Below are positions 9,415 through 18,627 of a stretch of DNA of 64,000 nt, piece by piece; within the stretch, counting starts at the first letter, position 1; every line of letters starts with the position of its first letter. A program made the position numbers and the translations under genes. Below the pieces are notes generated by a model. It had not been told where the DNA came from. It was given only the letters and a program-made list of their open reading frames with translations, and did no database searches. The stretch lies in assembly GCF_020149765.1 (NCBI RefSeq), contig NZ_CP083809.1, forward strand, positions 2,976,001-3,040,000, read 5' to 3'. The stretch is from Pantoea agglomerans. Its GTDB lineage: Bacteria > Pseudomonadota > Gammaproteobacteria > Enterobacterales > Enterobacteriaceae.

Positions 9415-11289
9415 TTACGCCGTCAGCAGCTGATTCATTCGACGGATAAACTGGTTAGGATCGTCCAGCGTGCCGCGCTCGGCCAGCAGCGCCTGATCCA
9501 GCAGCAGCTCTACCCATTCGCCGAAGCGTGCATCGTCCTGGGTATCCGCTACGCGTTTCACCAGCTGATGGTCGGGATTGATCTCGAAGATATACTTCAC
9601 TTCCGGCACCGCCTGGCCCGCCGCGGCGAACAGCTTCGCCATCTGGGTGCTCATTTCGTTAGCGTCGGTGGTGACGATAGCTGGCGTATCGGTCAGACGA
9701 TGCGTCAGACGCACCTCTTTCACGCGGTCGCCCAGCAGCGTTTTCACGCGATCCACGAACGGCTCCAGCGCCTTCTCCGCCTCTTTCTGCTCTTCGCTCT
9801 CTTCGTCTGCCAGCTTGCTCAGCGACTCATCCGCCTTGCTCACCGACTGGAAAGGCTTGCCGTCGAACTCGGTCAGGTAGCTCATCATCCACTCGTCGAT
9901 ACGATCGGAGAGCAGCAGCACCTCAATACCTTTTTTGCGGAACAGCTCCAGATGCGGGCTGCTCTTCGCAGCGGCGTAGCTGTCGGCGGTGATGTAGTAG
10001 ATCTTCTCCTGACCTTCCACCATGCGGCTGACGTACGCGTCCAGCGATACTGTCTGCTCGGCGCTGTCGTTATGGGTGGAGGCGAAGCGCAGCAGTTTAG
10101 CGATCGCTTCCTGGTTAGCGCTGTCTTCCGCCGGTCCCTCTTTCAGCACCAGGCCAAACTCTTTCCAGAAGGTCTGGTATTTTTCGGCGTCATCCTTCGC
10201 CAGCTTCTCCAGCATCTGCAAGGTACGTTTGGTCAGCGCGCCGCGCAGGGTCTGGGTAACGCGGCTGTCCTGGAGGATCTCGCGCGAGACGTTCAGCGGC
10301 AGATCGCTGGAGTCAATCAGGCCACGCACGAAGCGCAGGTAGTTCGGCATAAACTGTTCGGCGTCATCCATGATGAAGACGCGCTGCACATAGAGCTTCA
10401 GCCCGTGCTTGTGGTCGCGGTTCCACATATCAAACGGCGCGCGCGACGGGATATAGAGCAGGCTGGTGTACTCCTGCTTCCCTTCTACGCGGTTATGGCT
10501 CCAGGTGGCCGGATCGCTGAAGTCGTGGGCGATATGCTTATAGAACTCGTTGTACTCTTCGTCGCTGATATCCGCTTTATTGCGCGTCCACAGCGCCTGG
10601 GCTTTGTTGATCTTCTCCCAGGTGGTGGTGTCGTTTTCAGCGTCTTTGGTTTCAATCTCTACCGGCAGCGCAATGTGATCGGAATATTTGCCGATGATGC
10701 TGCGCACGCGCCAGGCGTCGAGGAATTCATCCTCGCCTTCGCGCAGATGCAGGGTGATCTCGGTGCCGCGATCGGCTTTGGTGATATCGGCGATAGTGTA
10801 CTCACCTTCCCCGGCCGACTCCCAGAACACCCCCTCGTCTGCTGCGGCACCGGCCGCGCGGGTGCGCACCGATACTTTGTCCGCCACGATAAACGCCGAG
10901 TAGAAGCCGACGCCGAACTGGCCGATCAGCTGGCTGTCTTTCGCCTGGTCTGAGCCCAGCGATTCGAGGAAAGATTTGGTGCCGGATTTGGCGATGGTGC
11001 CCAGGTTCTCAATCACCTCGTCGCGACGCATGCCGATACCGTTGTCCGACAGCGTCAGGGTGCGTTTGTCCTTATCCACAGAGAGACGCACGCGCAGCTC
11101 GCCGTCGCCTTCATAGAGGCTGGCGTCCGACAGCGCGCGGAAGCGCAGCTTGTCAGCGGCGTCCGAGGCGTTGGAAATTAGCTCGCGCAGGAAAATCTCT
11201 TTGTTTGAATAGAGGGAATGGATCATCAGGTGCAGAAGCTGTTTTACCTCTGACTGAAAGCCACGCGTCTCTTGTCCTTTCATGGTCAT
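9415..11289 (-). CDS. htpG: molecular chaperone HtpG (Hsp90)
   Basis: ATP-dependent cytosolic chaperone that remodels client proteins with DnaK. The GHKL ATPase domain carries [25 protein letters not shown] and [11 protein letters not shown] within residues 30-130. The middle domain has [17 protein letters not shown] and [10 protein letters not shown], and the C-terminal dimerisation domain ends [13 protein letters not shown]. It has 624 residues. GAGGTAACA precedes the ATG at 11289; the E. coli-like start MKGQ would be two codons later. A sigma-32 type promoter lies just upstream (11331-11358), and the gene follows recR on the same strand. Confidence 0.97.
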   Translation of the reverse strand: MTMKGQETRGFQSEVKQLLHLMIHSLYSNKEIFLRELISNASDAADKLRFRALSDASLYEGDGELRVRLSVDKDKRTLTLSDNGIGMRRDEVIENLGTIAKSGTKSFLESLGSDQAKDSQLIGQFGVGFYSAFIVADKVSVRTRAAGAAADEGVFWESAGEGEYTIADITKADRGTEITLHLREGEDEFLDAWRVRSIIGKYSDHIALPVEIETKDAENDTTTWEKINKAQALWTRNKADISDEEYNEFYKHIAHDFSDPATWSHNRVEGKQEYTSLLYIPSRAPFDMWNRDHKHGLKLYVQRVFIMDDAEQFMPNYLRFVRGLIDSSDLPLNVSREILQDSRVTQTLRGALTKRTLQMLEKLAKDDAEKYQTFWKEFGLVLKEGPAEDSANQEAIAKLLRFASTHNDSAEQTVSLDAYVSRMVEGQEKIYYITADSYAAAKSSPHLELFRKKGIEVLLLSDRIDEWMMSYLTEFDGKPFQSVSKADESLSKLADEESEEQKEAEKALEPFVDRVKTLLGDRVKEVRLTHRLTDTPAIVTTDANEMSTQMAKLFAAAGQAVPEVKYIFEINPDHQLVKRVADTQDDARFGEWVELLLDQALLAERGTLDDPNQFIRRMNQLLTA

Positions 11290-11330
11290 TGTTACCTCAA
11301 CGGAATCAGGTTGAACGAACGTTGAGGTTG

Positions 11331-11358
11331 ATGTGGGGATGGTGCAGAAAATTTCAAG
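11331..11358 (-). promoter_or_regulatory. sigma-32 heat-shock promoter of htpG
   Basis: The minus strand reads CTTGAAA (11358-11352), 13 nt, then CCCCACAT (11338-11331). This is very close to the sigma-32 consensus CTTGAAA / CCCCATNT and lies 42 bp before the htpG start. Confidence 0.85.
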
Positions 11359-11381
11359 CCGACGTCGTTAACGACGTCGGC
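11358..11381. terminator. recR-side palindrome abutting the htpG promoter
   Basis: A perfect 24-bp palindrome (GCCGACGTCGTT and its complement) lies 7 bp past the recR stop and shares its last base with the -35 box of the htpG heat-shock promoter. It probably ends the dnaX-ybaB-recR transcript and insulates htpG. The T run is weak (TTGAAATTTTC). Confidence 0.6.
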
Positions 11382-11387
11382 AAGCGT

Positions 11388-11992
11388 TCAGAAAGTAATC
11401 TTGTGGCGCCCGGCCAGCGAGTGGGAGAGCGTGGTGCCATCCACCATCTCCAGCTCGCCGCCAACCGGCACGCCGTGAGCGATGCGGCTGGCTTCGACGC
11501 CATACTGGCCGCACAGCTCGGCGATGTAGTTGGCGGTCGCTTCGCCTTCAACCGTGGGGTTGGTGGCGAGGATGACCTCTTTGATGGTTTCGCTCTCCAG
11601 CCGCTGCTCAAGCCGATCCAGCCCGATATCCTGCGGGCCGATGCCGTCCAGCGGAGAGAGATGCCCCATCAGGACGAAATAGCGGCCGGCAAACTGACCG
11701 GTCTGCTCGATGGCGTGAATATCCGCCGGGCTCTCCACCACGCAGATAAGCCCATTCTGCTGACGCCGCGGATTGGCGCAGATGGTGCAAATTTCCTGCT
11801 CGGTGAAGGTGCGGCAGTCGGCGCAGTGGCCGATTTCGGACATGGCGCGCGTCAGCGCCTGCGCCAGCCGCATGCCACCGCTGCGATCGCGCTGCAGCAG
11901 CTGAAACGCCATGCGCTGCGCCGACTTCGGCCCAACGCCGGGCAGGCAGCGCAGCGCCTCCATCAGAGCTTCAAGCAGTGGACTGGTTTGCA

Positions 11993-11993
<1 letters not shown>
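11388..11993 (-). CDS. recR: recombination mediator RecR
   Basis: Works with RecF and RecO to load RecA on gapped DNA. It has 201 residues, as in E. coli. Domains in order are the helix-hairpin-helix ([17 protein letters not shown], about residues 15-31), a C4 zinc finger (CADC...CTIC, about 57-72), and a Toprim domain ([15 protein letters not shown] and [16 protein letters not shown]). The start overlaps the stop of ybaB by one base (TGATG), indicating translational coupling in a dnaX-ybaB-recR unit. Confidence 0.97.
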
Positions 11994-12337
<344 letters not shown>

Positions 12338-12377
12338 CTAAGGCCGCATCGCTATCCATGAGACAGCGGCAGCGTGG

Positions 12378-14384
12378 TCAAACGGGTCGGATACTCTCTT
12401 CATCCAGATCGGCGTCGAAGAAACGGCGCAGCGTCTGGATGTGCGTATCGCTAATGATAGACTGGCGCGCCTGCGCCAGCTTCTCTTCGTAAATGGCCTG
12501 CCGCCACTCAAGTGGCGTCAATACCGCAGGATTATCATCTTCAATGATAGTCAATTCAACCGGCTGACCGGCGGCGTTGCTCAGCGCGGCGGCAAGCACC
12601 TGCTGCGCCGACGCGGAGTTCAGATGACGCTGCGCGGCGCGCAGATGCAGGCAAACGCCCTGCTCCGTCGTCTCTTTCCAGGCATTGAGCGCCAGCTGCT
12701 GCACCAGCTTCGGCAGGGGCAGCGCGGCGATTTCCGCCGCCCAGGGATCGCGCTGCTGCGCTTCTTCCATCAGGCGCGCCGCCAGCTCAGGGGTTTTCTC
12801 ATGCTCAAGCGCCGAACGCAAGGCTTTTGGCGTCGCCACCGGCTCGGGCGCCGCCTCGACCGGCGACTGCGCTTTCCAGCGGTACGCCTCTTTTTTCGTC
12901 GGCGCCGCCTCGCGCGGACGCGCTGCCTGCGCGCGTTCGGTAACTGAGGCCAGGCGCTCCAGCGCGGAGGTAGCCGGCCGCGTCAGGGACGCTGCCGGCT
13001 CACTCTTTTTTGGTTTGCTGGCCCCCTGGCGCAGCAGCTGAGTGCGCGCCTGCAGGAGCTGGCTGGTGGTATCGGAGAATGAGCCGTCCGGCGCGGCGGC
13101 CGGTGGCGCTTCGACCGGCGCGGCAACCCGTTCCGGCGGCGGCGCGGGCGGTGCCATCTGCGGCTGCGCGGCGGCGACATGCGGCTGCGTGGGGGCAACA
13201 CGCGGCTGCGCGGCGGCACTATGCGGCTGCGGCGCAACGGCGCTCGGCTCCGCCTGCGGCGTCATAGCTGGACGCGCCGCCGGTTCGGCGATCGCCGTCT
13301 GCGGATGAAACGCCAGCGCGCGCAGCAGCGTCATTTCAACGCCCATGCGGCGATCGGGCGCCAGCGGCAGATCCTTGCGCCCCATCAGCAACGTTTGATA
13401 GTAAAGCTGAACGTCGGCGGGCGGCACAACGCGCGCCAGTTCGCGCAGACGCGGCGCGTGGCTCTCTTCTTCGTCGCTAAGCGAGCCGGGCAGCAGCTGC
13501 ACCATCGCAATGTGGTGCAGCAGACGCAGCATCTCCACCAGCAGCGCCTCCCACTCCACGCCGCGCGACGCGGCCTGGTTAAGCAGGGTCATCACCTGTT
13601 CGCCGCTGCCGTCCACCAGCGCCTCGATCAGCCCCAGCGGCTGCTCGTCGTCCAGGGTGCCGAGCATCTGGCTGACAACAAGGCTGCTGACCACGCCCTG
13701 CCCCATGGCGATCGCCTGATCGGCGAGGCTGAGCGCGTCGCGCATGCTGCCGTCGGCGGCGCGCGCCAGCAGCTGCAGCGCGCGCGGTTCGTTTTCGATC
13801 TGCTCCTGCTGCAGCACATAGTCGAGCTGTTTGCGGATCAGCTCAACGTCGAGCGCCTTAAGATGAAACTGCAGACAGCGGGAGAGGATAGTTACCGGCA
13901 GCTTTTGCGGATCGGTGGTGGCAAGCAGGAATTTAACGTGCGACGGCGGCTCTTCGAGCGTTTTCAGCAGCGCGTTAAAGCTGTGGCGCGACAGCATATG
14001 CACTTCATCGATCAGGTAGACCTTAAAGCGGCCGCGCGCGGGCGCATACTGCACGTTGTCCAGCAGATCGCGCGTATCCTCCACCTTGGTGCGCGACGCG
14101 GCGTCGATTTCGATCAGATCGACAAAGCGGCCCTGTTCGATCTCGCGACAGTTGTCGCATTTGCCGCACGGCGTGGCGGTGATGCCGGTTTCGCAGTTGA
14201 GTCCCTTCGCCAGCAGGCGCGCGATGGTGGTTTTGCCCACGCCGCGCGTGCCGGAAAAGAGATAGGCATGATGGAGACGTCCCAGTGACAGTCCATTCGC
14301 CAGCGCGGTCAGGACATGTTCCTGACCGACAACGTCAGCAAATGCCTGGGGACGCCATTTTCGCGCAAGTACCTGATAGCTCAT
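12378..14384 (-). CDS. dnaX: DNA polymerase III subunits tau/gamma DnaX
   Basis: Clamp-loader ATPase of the replicase. The full reading frame (tau) has 668 residues, somewhat longer than the 643 of E. coli. Visible are Walker A GTRGVGKTTIARLL (about 45-58), a four-cysteine zinc module (CETGITATPCGKCDNC), Walker B LIDEVHMLS and sensor LATTDPQKLP. Between about 365 and 430 there is a low-complexity proline/alanine linker with repeated QPxxAxxQP units. A -1 frameshift signal at codons 459-460 would give the shorter gamma form of 461 residues. It is the first gene of the dnaX-ybaB-recR unit; apt lies upstream. Confidence 0.97.
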   Translation of the reverse strand: MSYQVLARKWRPQAFADVVGQEHVLTALANGLSLGRLHHAYLFSGTRGVGKTTIARLLAKGLNCETGITATPCGKCDNCREIEQGRFVDLIEIDAASRTKVEDTRDLLDNVQYAPARGRFKVYLIDEVHMLSRHSFNALLKTLEEPPSHVKFLLATTDPQKLPVTILSRCLQFHLKALDVELIRKQLDYVLQQEQIENEPRALQLLARAADGSMRDALSLADQAIAMGQGVVSSLVVSQMLGTLDDEQPLGLIEALVDGSGEQVMTLLNQAASRGVEWEALLVEMLRLLHHIAMVQLLPGSLSDEEESHAPRLRELARVVPPADVQLYYQTLLMGRKDLPLAPDRRMGVEMTLLRALAFHPQTAIAEPAARPAMTPQAEPSAVAPQPHSAAAQPRVAPTQPHVAAAQPQMAPPAPPPERVAAPVEAPPAAAPDGSFSDTTSQLLQARTQLLRQGASKPKKSEPAASLTRPATSALERLASVTERAQAARPREAAPTKKEAYRWKAQSPVEAAPEPVATPKALRSALEHEKTPELAARLMEEAQQRDPWAAEIAALPLPKLVQQLALNAWKETTEQGVCLHLRAAQRHLNSASAQQVLAAALSNAAGQPVELTIIEDDNPAVLTPLEWRQAIYEEKLAQARQSIISDTHIQTLRRFFDADLDEESIRPV
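12972..13027 (-). promoter_or_regulatory. programmed -1 frameshift signal in dnaX
   Basis: Three elements are present in order on the minus strand. An SD-like AGGGGG is at 13027-13022. Ten nt later comes the slippery heptamer A AAA AAG (13011-13005). A stem-loop follows with AGCCGGC/GCCGGCT arms (13000-12972) and an inner AGCGTC/GACGC pairing. After slipping, translation reads GAG then TGA (13002-13000), ending gamma one residue after the two lysines, exactly as in E. coli. Confidence 0.92.
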
Positions 14385-14494
14385 GTGGATTCGATCACTG
14401 GATGTGGTTGGAAAGATGAGCGCAGACGCGCTGCAACCCCTGTATATCGTTGCAGTAGTTTAACAGCGACGGCGGGCAATGCCTATCACTTGCT

Positions 14495-14515
14495 GGCCTC
14501 GCGCGCGGCGAGGCC
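14495..14515 (-). terminator. hairpin after apt
   Basis: GGCCTCGC - 5 nt - GCGAGGCC lies directly downstream of the apt stop. There is no T run, so this is a stem-loop with probable but unproven terminator role. Confidence 0.4.
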
Positions 14516-14523
14516 ATCATCAC

Positions 14524-15075
14524 TTAGTGACCGGGGAAGTTGACCAGGCTGTAGCAGTTGACGCCCAGCGCTTTCAGGCGAGATTCGCCGGTCAGATCGA
14601 AGAGGTTAATGACAAACGCGGCGTCTTTCACTTCGCCGCCTGCGCGGCGGATCAGCTTGACCGTCGCTTCAATCGTGCCGCCGGTCGCCAGCAGATCGTC
14701 CACCACCAGCACGACGTCGCCAGGCTTAATCGCGTCTTTATGCAGCTCGAGCGCATCGGTGCCATATTCCAGCTCGTAGGATTCGCTGAAGGTAGCGCGC
14801 GGCAGTTTGCCCGGCTTGCGCACCGGCACGAAGCCGACGCCTAATCCCAGCGCGACCGGCGCGCCGAACAGGAAACCGCGCGCTTCGGTGCCGACCACTT
14901 TAGTAATGCCCCGATCGCGATAGCGCTCGACGAGCAGCGCGATGGTCGCGGCGTAGGCTTGCGGATCTTCCAGCAGGCTGGTGACGTCGCGGAAGAGGAT
15001 CCCGGGTTTCGGGTAATCCTGAATGCTTTTAATGCTCTCTTTAATGAATTCAAGCTGCTGCGCAGTTGCGGTCAT
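14524..15075 (-). CDS. apt: adenine phosphoribosyltransferase Apt
   Basis: Converts adenine + PRPP to AMP in purine salvage. It has 183 residues, equal to E. coli, starting [20 protein letters not shown]. The PRPP-binding loop [14 protein letters not shown] is near residue 125, and the substrate region [18 protein letters not shown] precedes it. An upstream in-frame ATG at 15132 is rejected because the extension is not family-like. The preceding site (CCAGGCG) is weak. The gene lies between ybaN and dnaX on the same strand, as in E. coli. Confidence 0.96.
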   Translation of the reverse strand: MTATAQQLEFIKESIKSIQDYPKPGILFRDVTSLLEDPQAYAATIALLVERYRDRGITKVVGTEARGFLFGAPVALGLGVGFVPVRKPGKLPRATFSESYELEYGTDALELHKDAIKPGDVVLVVDDLLATGGTIEATVKLIRRAGGEVKDAAFVINLFDLTGESRLKALGVNCYSLVNFPGH

Positions 15076-15216
15076 AATGTTACGCCTGGTAAAAACTTTA
15101 TATCGCGCAGCTTCCATAGCGTCAGATTCCAAAATGAATCAGACGCAGAGAGTAAAAAAAGGGAAGCCACGCACGAAGATGCCCAAATCTAAGCAAATGG
15201 CCGGCTAAATGCAACC

Positions 15217-15606
15217 TTATCGCGGCGGCGCGCGATCGTCGGGCGATTCGGCCACCACAGGAATACGCCACATCATCAGCAGCAAAAAGCAGAGCATTAC
15301 GCCAAGGAACAGGCGTACCCACAGAATTTTCACCAGCCAGATCGAAACGCAAAAAGTCACCAGCGTCAGCGCCATAGCGCGACCTTTCGCGCCCGGCGGC
15401 ATCGCGCGATGGCGCTGCCAGTGGCGCAGATAGCGCCCGAACGGCGAACGCCACAGCAGCCAGTGATGAAAGCGCGGCGACGATCGGGCGAAGCACCAGG
15501 CCGCCAGCAGCACAAATGGCGTGGTCGGCAATAATGGTAATACAATGCCCAGCGCGCCGAGTATGATGGCCAGCCAGCCGAGAGTCAGAAGTAAAATACG
15601 TTGCAT
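15217..15606 (-). CDS. ybaN: inner-membrane protein YbaN (DUF454)
   Basis: Small inner-membrane protein of 129 residues and unknown function. It has hydrophobic segments at about residues 4-24, 27-40 and a long pair at 78-112 (LTLVTFCVSIWLVKILWVRL). The family signature GIVLPLLPTTPFVLLAAWCF sits in the first half, followed by a histidine/arginine-rich loop (HHWLLWRSPFGRYLRHWQRH). It diverges from priC with 56 bp between the starts. Confidence 0.9.
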   Translation of the reverse strand: MQRILLLTLGWLAIILGALGIVLPLLPTTPFVLLAAWCFARSSPRFHHWLLWRSPFGRYLRHWQRHRAMPPGAKGRAMALTLVTFCVSIWLVKILWVRLFLGVMLCFLLLMMWRIPVVAESPDDRAPPR

Positions 15607-15662
15607 AGCCTTGCCTGGATCTTTTGCATGCGCGCTACGTTAGCACAGATAAGGAAAAGATA

Positions 15663-16184
15663 ATGGCGTCCGCCACCACTCAACAGCGCCTGGCCGCCTG
15701 CCTGACGGCGCTCAAGACGCAGATCGCCCAGCATCCCGACGGACGCTGCCGCACCCCGCGCTTCGACAAACAGCTATTTACCACCAGCGGCACGCGGCTG
15801 GCCGACTACCTGCAGGAGATAGAGCGTAATCTGCAGCTGCTGTGCGATTCGGCAAACGAGTCAGAGCGCGTCTGGCTGGCGGAGAAGCTGGTGAATCAGA
15901 TTGCCGCCCTGCAGCGCGAAGCGAATACGCAGCAGCTGCGCCCGCGCCGCGAACGGCCCGCGACGCCGCCGCGTCAGCAGAAGCTGGCGGAATACCGCGA
16001 GTATGAGCGGCGGCTGCAGGCGATGATTGACCAGCGCGAACAGCGGCTCGCGCTGGCGGAGAGCCTGGCGGCGCAGCAGCAGTTAAAGCAGGATCTTGAG
16101 GTGCTGGAAGGCCGCATGGCGCGCTGCCGCCAGGCGATTCACGCGGTGAACTGGGCGCTTTCTCTGCGCGACGATGCCCACTGA
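15663..16184 (+). CDS. priC: primosomal replication protein PriC
   Basis: Restarts stalled forks by helping load DnaB at gapped forks. It has 173 residues (E. coli 175), mainly helical, and rich in glutamine and arginine. The family motifs are PRFDKQLF, LVNQIAALQREA and the C-terminal EYERRLQAMIDQRE. GGAAAAGATA precedes the ATG at 15663; the longer frame from 15624 is unsupported. Sequence is less conserved than its neighbours, which is usual for PriC. It probably shares a transcript with the two small genes downstream. Confidence 0.88.
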   Translation: MASATTQQRLAACLTALKTQIAQHPDGRCRTPRFDKQLFTTSGTRLADYLQEIERNLQLLCDSANESERVWLAEKLVNQIAALQREANTQQLRPRRERPATPPRQQKLAEYREYERRLQAMIDQREQRLALAESLAAQQQLKQDLEVLEGRMARCRQAIHAVNWALSLRDDAH

Positions 16185-16219
16185 CGCCTATACTTAGGCC
16201 ATCTGATCAGGAGCCTGAA

Positions 16220-16465
16220 ATGGGAATCATCGCCTGGATTATTACTGGAGCGGTCGCTGGCTGGCTGAAGCGGCGCTTTTTTCCCGGTCGGCCCGGCGGC
16301 CTTGCCGCCACCCTGGTGCTGGCGGTGATCGGCGCGCTGGTCGGCGGCTATATCGCCAGCTATTACAATCTCGGATCGCTGGCGACGCTCCATCCCGCTG
16401 CGCTCGGCATTGCGCTGGGCGGCGCGCTACTCATGCTGCTGGTCGCAGCGAAACTGCGTATATAA
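16220..16465 (+). CDS. GlsB/YeaQ/YmgE-family small membrane protein
   Basis: An 81-residue protein with three hydrophobic segments: MGIIAWIITGAVAGWL, GLAATLVLAVIGALVGGYIA and ALGIALGGALLMLLVA. The first two match the transglycosylase-associated (YeaQ/YmgE) family, and GWLKRRFFPGRPGG is its loop motif. Members are linked to stress responses, but no biochemical activity is established. AGGAGCCTGAA precedes the ATG. It sits between priC and rsmS where E. coli has only a short gap, so it looks like a lineage-specific insertion. Confidence 0.85.
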   Translation: MGIIAWIITGAVAGWLKRRFFPGRPGGLAATLVLAVIGALVGGYIASYYNLGSLATLHPAALGIALGGALLMLLVAAKLRI

Positions 16466-16474
16466 GGAACGAAA

Positions 16475-16630
16475 ATGTCACTGGAAACCGCGCCCGACGA
16501 GATAAAACTGGCGGTAGACTTAATTCAGCTTCTGGAAGAGAACCGCTTGCCTGCCGAAACCGTGCTGGCGGCGCTGGCGATCGTGCAGCGCGACTTTGAG
16601 AAAAAGCGCGACGCAGAACGTCAGGGCTGA
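16475..16630 (+). CDS. rsmS: RsmS/YbaM small pleiotropic regulatory protein
   Basis: A 51-residue gene. The product reads [20 protein letters not shown], then [20 protein letters not shown] and [11 protein letters not shown]. This closely matches E. coli YbaM (53 residues), called RsmS in Pectobacterium, where it affects exoenzyme regulation. It is acidic and probably a single helix pair. AAGGAACGAAA precedes the ATG, 9 bp after the GlsB-like gene. Its last 10 bases overlap the 3' end of convergent acrR. In E. coli mscK lies between acrR and rsmS; it is absent here. Confidence 0.92.
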   Translation: MSLETAPDEIKLAVDLIQLLEENRLPAETVLAALAIVQRDFEKKRDAERQG

Positions 16631-17265
16631 TGCGACGCGCTTAACGTCGGGCTCAGACGTAGCATATCGATACAGGCTTCGACAATTTGCGGCGCGCTCG
16701 CCGCCAGGTCAAAGCTCTCCGGCGCAAACAGCCAGCTCTCCATCATGCCGTTGACGTAGCCCCGCATCAGCAGCGCCGCCTGGCGGGTGTTCAGTCTCAC
16801 GGGTAATTGCCCTGCCTCAATGCACTCTTTCAAAACATCTTCTATTTTGTCATAGCACTCTGAAAGCAGGCTTTGCTGCATGATTTTCAGCGCCGCCATT
16901 TCGCCGACGAATTCGCACTTATGGAAAATAATCTCCATCAGCGCGCGTCGCTGCGGATCCTTTGCTGTTGCTTCAAAGATATAGATCAGCATTGCGCGCA
17001 ATACAGAGAGTGGATCGCCAGGGTATTTTGACTGATACTCAAGTTCCACATCATCAAGCCCAGCGTCGGTGCGCAGCCAGATTTCATGTAACACATCGGC
17101 TTTATTTTTAAAGTGCCAGTAAATTGCGCCCCGCGTTACGCCGGCCGCTGCTGCGATATCCGCAAGCGAGGTGGTGGAGACGCCCTGGCAGGAAAATAAC
17201 GCAAGGGCGGCATCAAGAATTTGATGACGCGTTTCAAGTGCTTGGGCTTTGGTTTTTCGTGCCAT
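16621..17265 (-). CDS. acrR: TetR-family repressor AcrR of the acrAB efflux operon
   Basis: A 214-residue repressor that releases DNA on binding diverse drugs. The N-terminal helix-turn-helix is [21 protein letters not shown] (residues about 31-51), nearly identical to E. coli AcrR. The ligand domain includes [19 protein letters not shown]. It diverges from acrA, with the operator between them. Its 3' end overlaps rsmS by 10 bp on the opposite strand. Confidence 0.96.
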   Translation of the reverse strand: MARKTKAQALETRHQILDAALALFSCQGVSTTSLADIAAAAGVTRGAIYWHFKNKADVLHEIWLRTDAGLDDVELEYQSKYPGDPLSVLRAMLIYIFEATAKDPQRRALMEIIFHKCEFVGEMAALKIMQQSLLSECYDKIEDVLKECIEAGQLPVRLNTRQAALLMRGYVNGMMESWLFAPESFDLAASAPQIVEACIDMLRLSPTLSASHQP

Positions 17266-17294
17266 AGGGAGTTTTTTTTACGAACTGGCAAGTT

Positions 17295-17318
17295 TACATA
17301 CATTTGTGAATGTATGTA
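17295..17318. promoter_or_regulatory. AcrR operator
   Basis: A 24-bp palindrome with arms TACATACATT and AATGTATGTA separated by TGTG lies between acrR and acrA. To my knowledge it is the same as the E. coli AcrR binding site, implying conserved autorepression and acrAB repression. Confidence 0.9.
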
Positions 17319-17408
17319 CCATAGCATGACCCCGGGTTTTAGCGCAGCAATGGGTTTATCGGTTTGTGATCCATTGATCAATTGATATCGGACACTAGAG
17401 GTTTATTT

Positions 17409-18611
17409 ATGAATAAAAACAGAGGATTATCGCCTCTGGCGGCCGTCCTGATGCTTTCAGGCAGCTTTGTGTTAACAGGATGTGATGATAATAAATCCCA
17501 GCAAGCCGCCCAGCAGCACCCGCCGGAAGTGGGGGTTGTCACCCTTAAAAGCGAACCCCTGAAGATCACCACGGAGCTGCCGGGCCGCACCTCCGCCTAC
17601 CGCGTGGCTGAAGTGCGTCCTCAGGTTTCCGGTATCATTCTGAAGCGTAATTTTGTGGAAGGCAGCGATATTAAAGCGGGCGAATCGCTTTATCAGATCG
17701 ATCCTGCTACCTACCAGGCAAGCTACGACAGCGCGAAAGGCGATCTGGCGCAGGCAGAAGCCAACGCCCGCATCGCGCAGCTGACGGTTAACCGTTACAA
17801 GCCGCTGCTCGGCACCAAATATATCAGCCAGCAGGATTACGATAACGCCGTCGCCACCGCCGCGCAGAACGCGGCTGCCGTGCAGGTAGCAAAAGCAAAC
17901 GTCGAAACCGCCCGCATCAATCTGGCCTATACCAAAGTGACCTCGCCTATCAGCGGTCGTATCGGCAAATCGTCCGTGACCGAAGGGGCGCTGGTGCAGA
18001 GTGCGCAGACCACCGCGCTGGCCACTGTGCAGCAGCTCGACCCAATGTATGTTGACGTTACCCAGTCCAGCGACGAGTTTATGCGCCTGCGCGCTGAGCT
18101 GGAGTCTGGCCAGCTGAAGCAGGTCGATGGCAAAGCAACCGTTACCCTGCTGATGCAGGACGGCAGCGAATCGCCGCAGAAAGGCACGCTGGAGTTCTCC
18201 GACGTCACGGTTGACGAAACCACCGGCTCGATCACCCTGCGCGCTATCGTGCCGAACCCGGATCACCGTTTGCTGCCGGGCATGTTCGTCCGCGCGCGTC
18301 TGGAAGAAGGCACCAACCCGAATGCGCTGCTGGTTCCGCAGCAGGCCGTGGCCCGCACGCCGACCGGTCAGGCGACCGTGATGGTGGTTGGCGCGGACAA
18401 CAAGGTTGAAGTACGCAGCGTCAACGCCTCGCAGGCGATCGGCGACAAATGGCTGGTGACCTCTGGTCTGAAAGAGGGTGAACGCGTAATCAGCGTCGGC
18501 ACGCAGCGCGCGAAGCCAGGCGCTCAGGTGACGCCGCAGGAAGTCGCTGCCGAGCAGAAATCTGACGCCGGTGCGCAATCTCAGACCCAGTCTGAAAAAA
18601 CTTCGTCTTAA
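17409..18611 (+). CDS. acrA: AcrA periplasmic adaptor of the AcrAB-TolC efflux pump
   Basis: Lipoprotein membrane-fusion protein linking AcrB to TolC. The 400-residue product starts MNKNRGLSPLAAVLMLSGSF and carries the lipobox LTGC (Cys about 25). It then shows the lipoyl/barrel halves (PGRTSAYRVAEVRPQVSGII; VTSPISGRIGKSSVTEGALV) around a coiled-coil hairpin (residues about 100-170) and the membrane-proximal domain PNPDHRLLPGMFVRARLEEG. AGAGG precedes the ATG at 17409. It is followed by acrB after 16 bp. Confidence 0.97.
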   Translation: MNKNRGLSPLAAVLMLSGSFVLTGCDDNKSQQAAQQHPPEVGVVTLKSEPLKITTELPGRTSAYRVAEVRPQVSGIILKRNFVEGSDIKAGESLYQIDPATYQASYDSAKGDLAQAEANARIAQLTVNRYKPLLGTKYISQQDYDNAVATAAQNAAAVQVAKANVETARINLAYTKVTSPISGRIGKSSVTEGALVQSAQTTALATVQQLDPMYVDVTQSSDEFMRLRAELESGQLKQVDGKATVTLLMQDGSESPQKGTLEFSDVTVDETTGSITLRAIVPNPDHRLLPGMFVRARLEEGTNPNALLVPQQAVARTPTGQATVMVVGADNKVEVRSVNASQAIGDKWLVTSGLKEGERVISVGTQRAKPGAQVTPQEVAAEQKSDAGAQSQTQSEKTSS

Positions 18612-18627
18612 CAGGAGCCGTTGATAC

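Noticed and set aside
9568..10953. 461-codon plus-strand open frame opposite htpG
   Set aside because: Exactly antisense to a well-conserved gene; such long frames arise from GC-rich third positions. The translation has no family-like features.
12978..13308. Repetitive QP/AAA stretch in dnaX as a possible tandem repeat element
   Set aside because: The reading frame is intact and it lies in the expected flexible linker; units are irregular, so it is protein low complexity and not a mobile repeat.
13179..14288. 369-codon plus-strand open frame opposite dnaX
   Set aside because: Antisense shadow of dnaX, His/Gln/Arg-rich in the way expected of reversed GC-rich codons.
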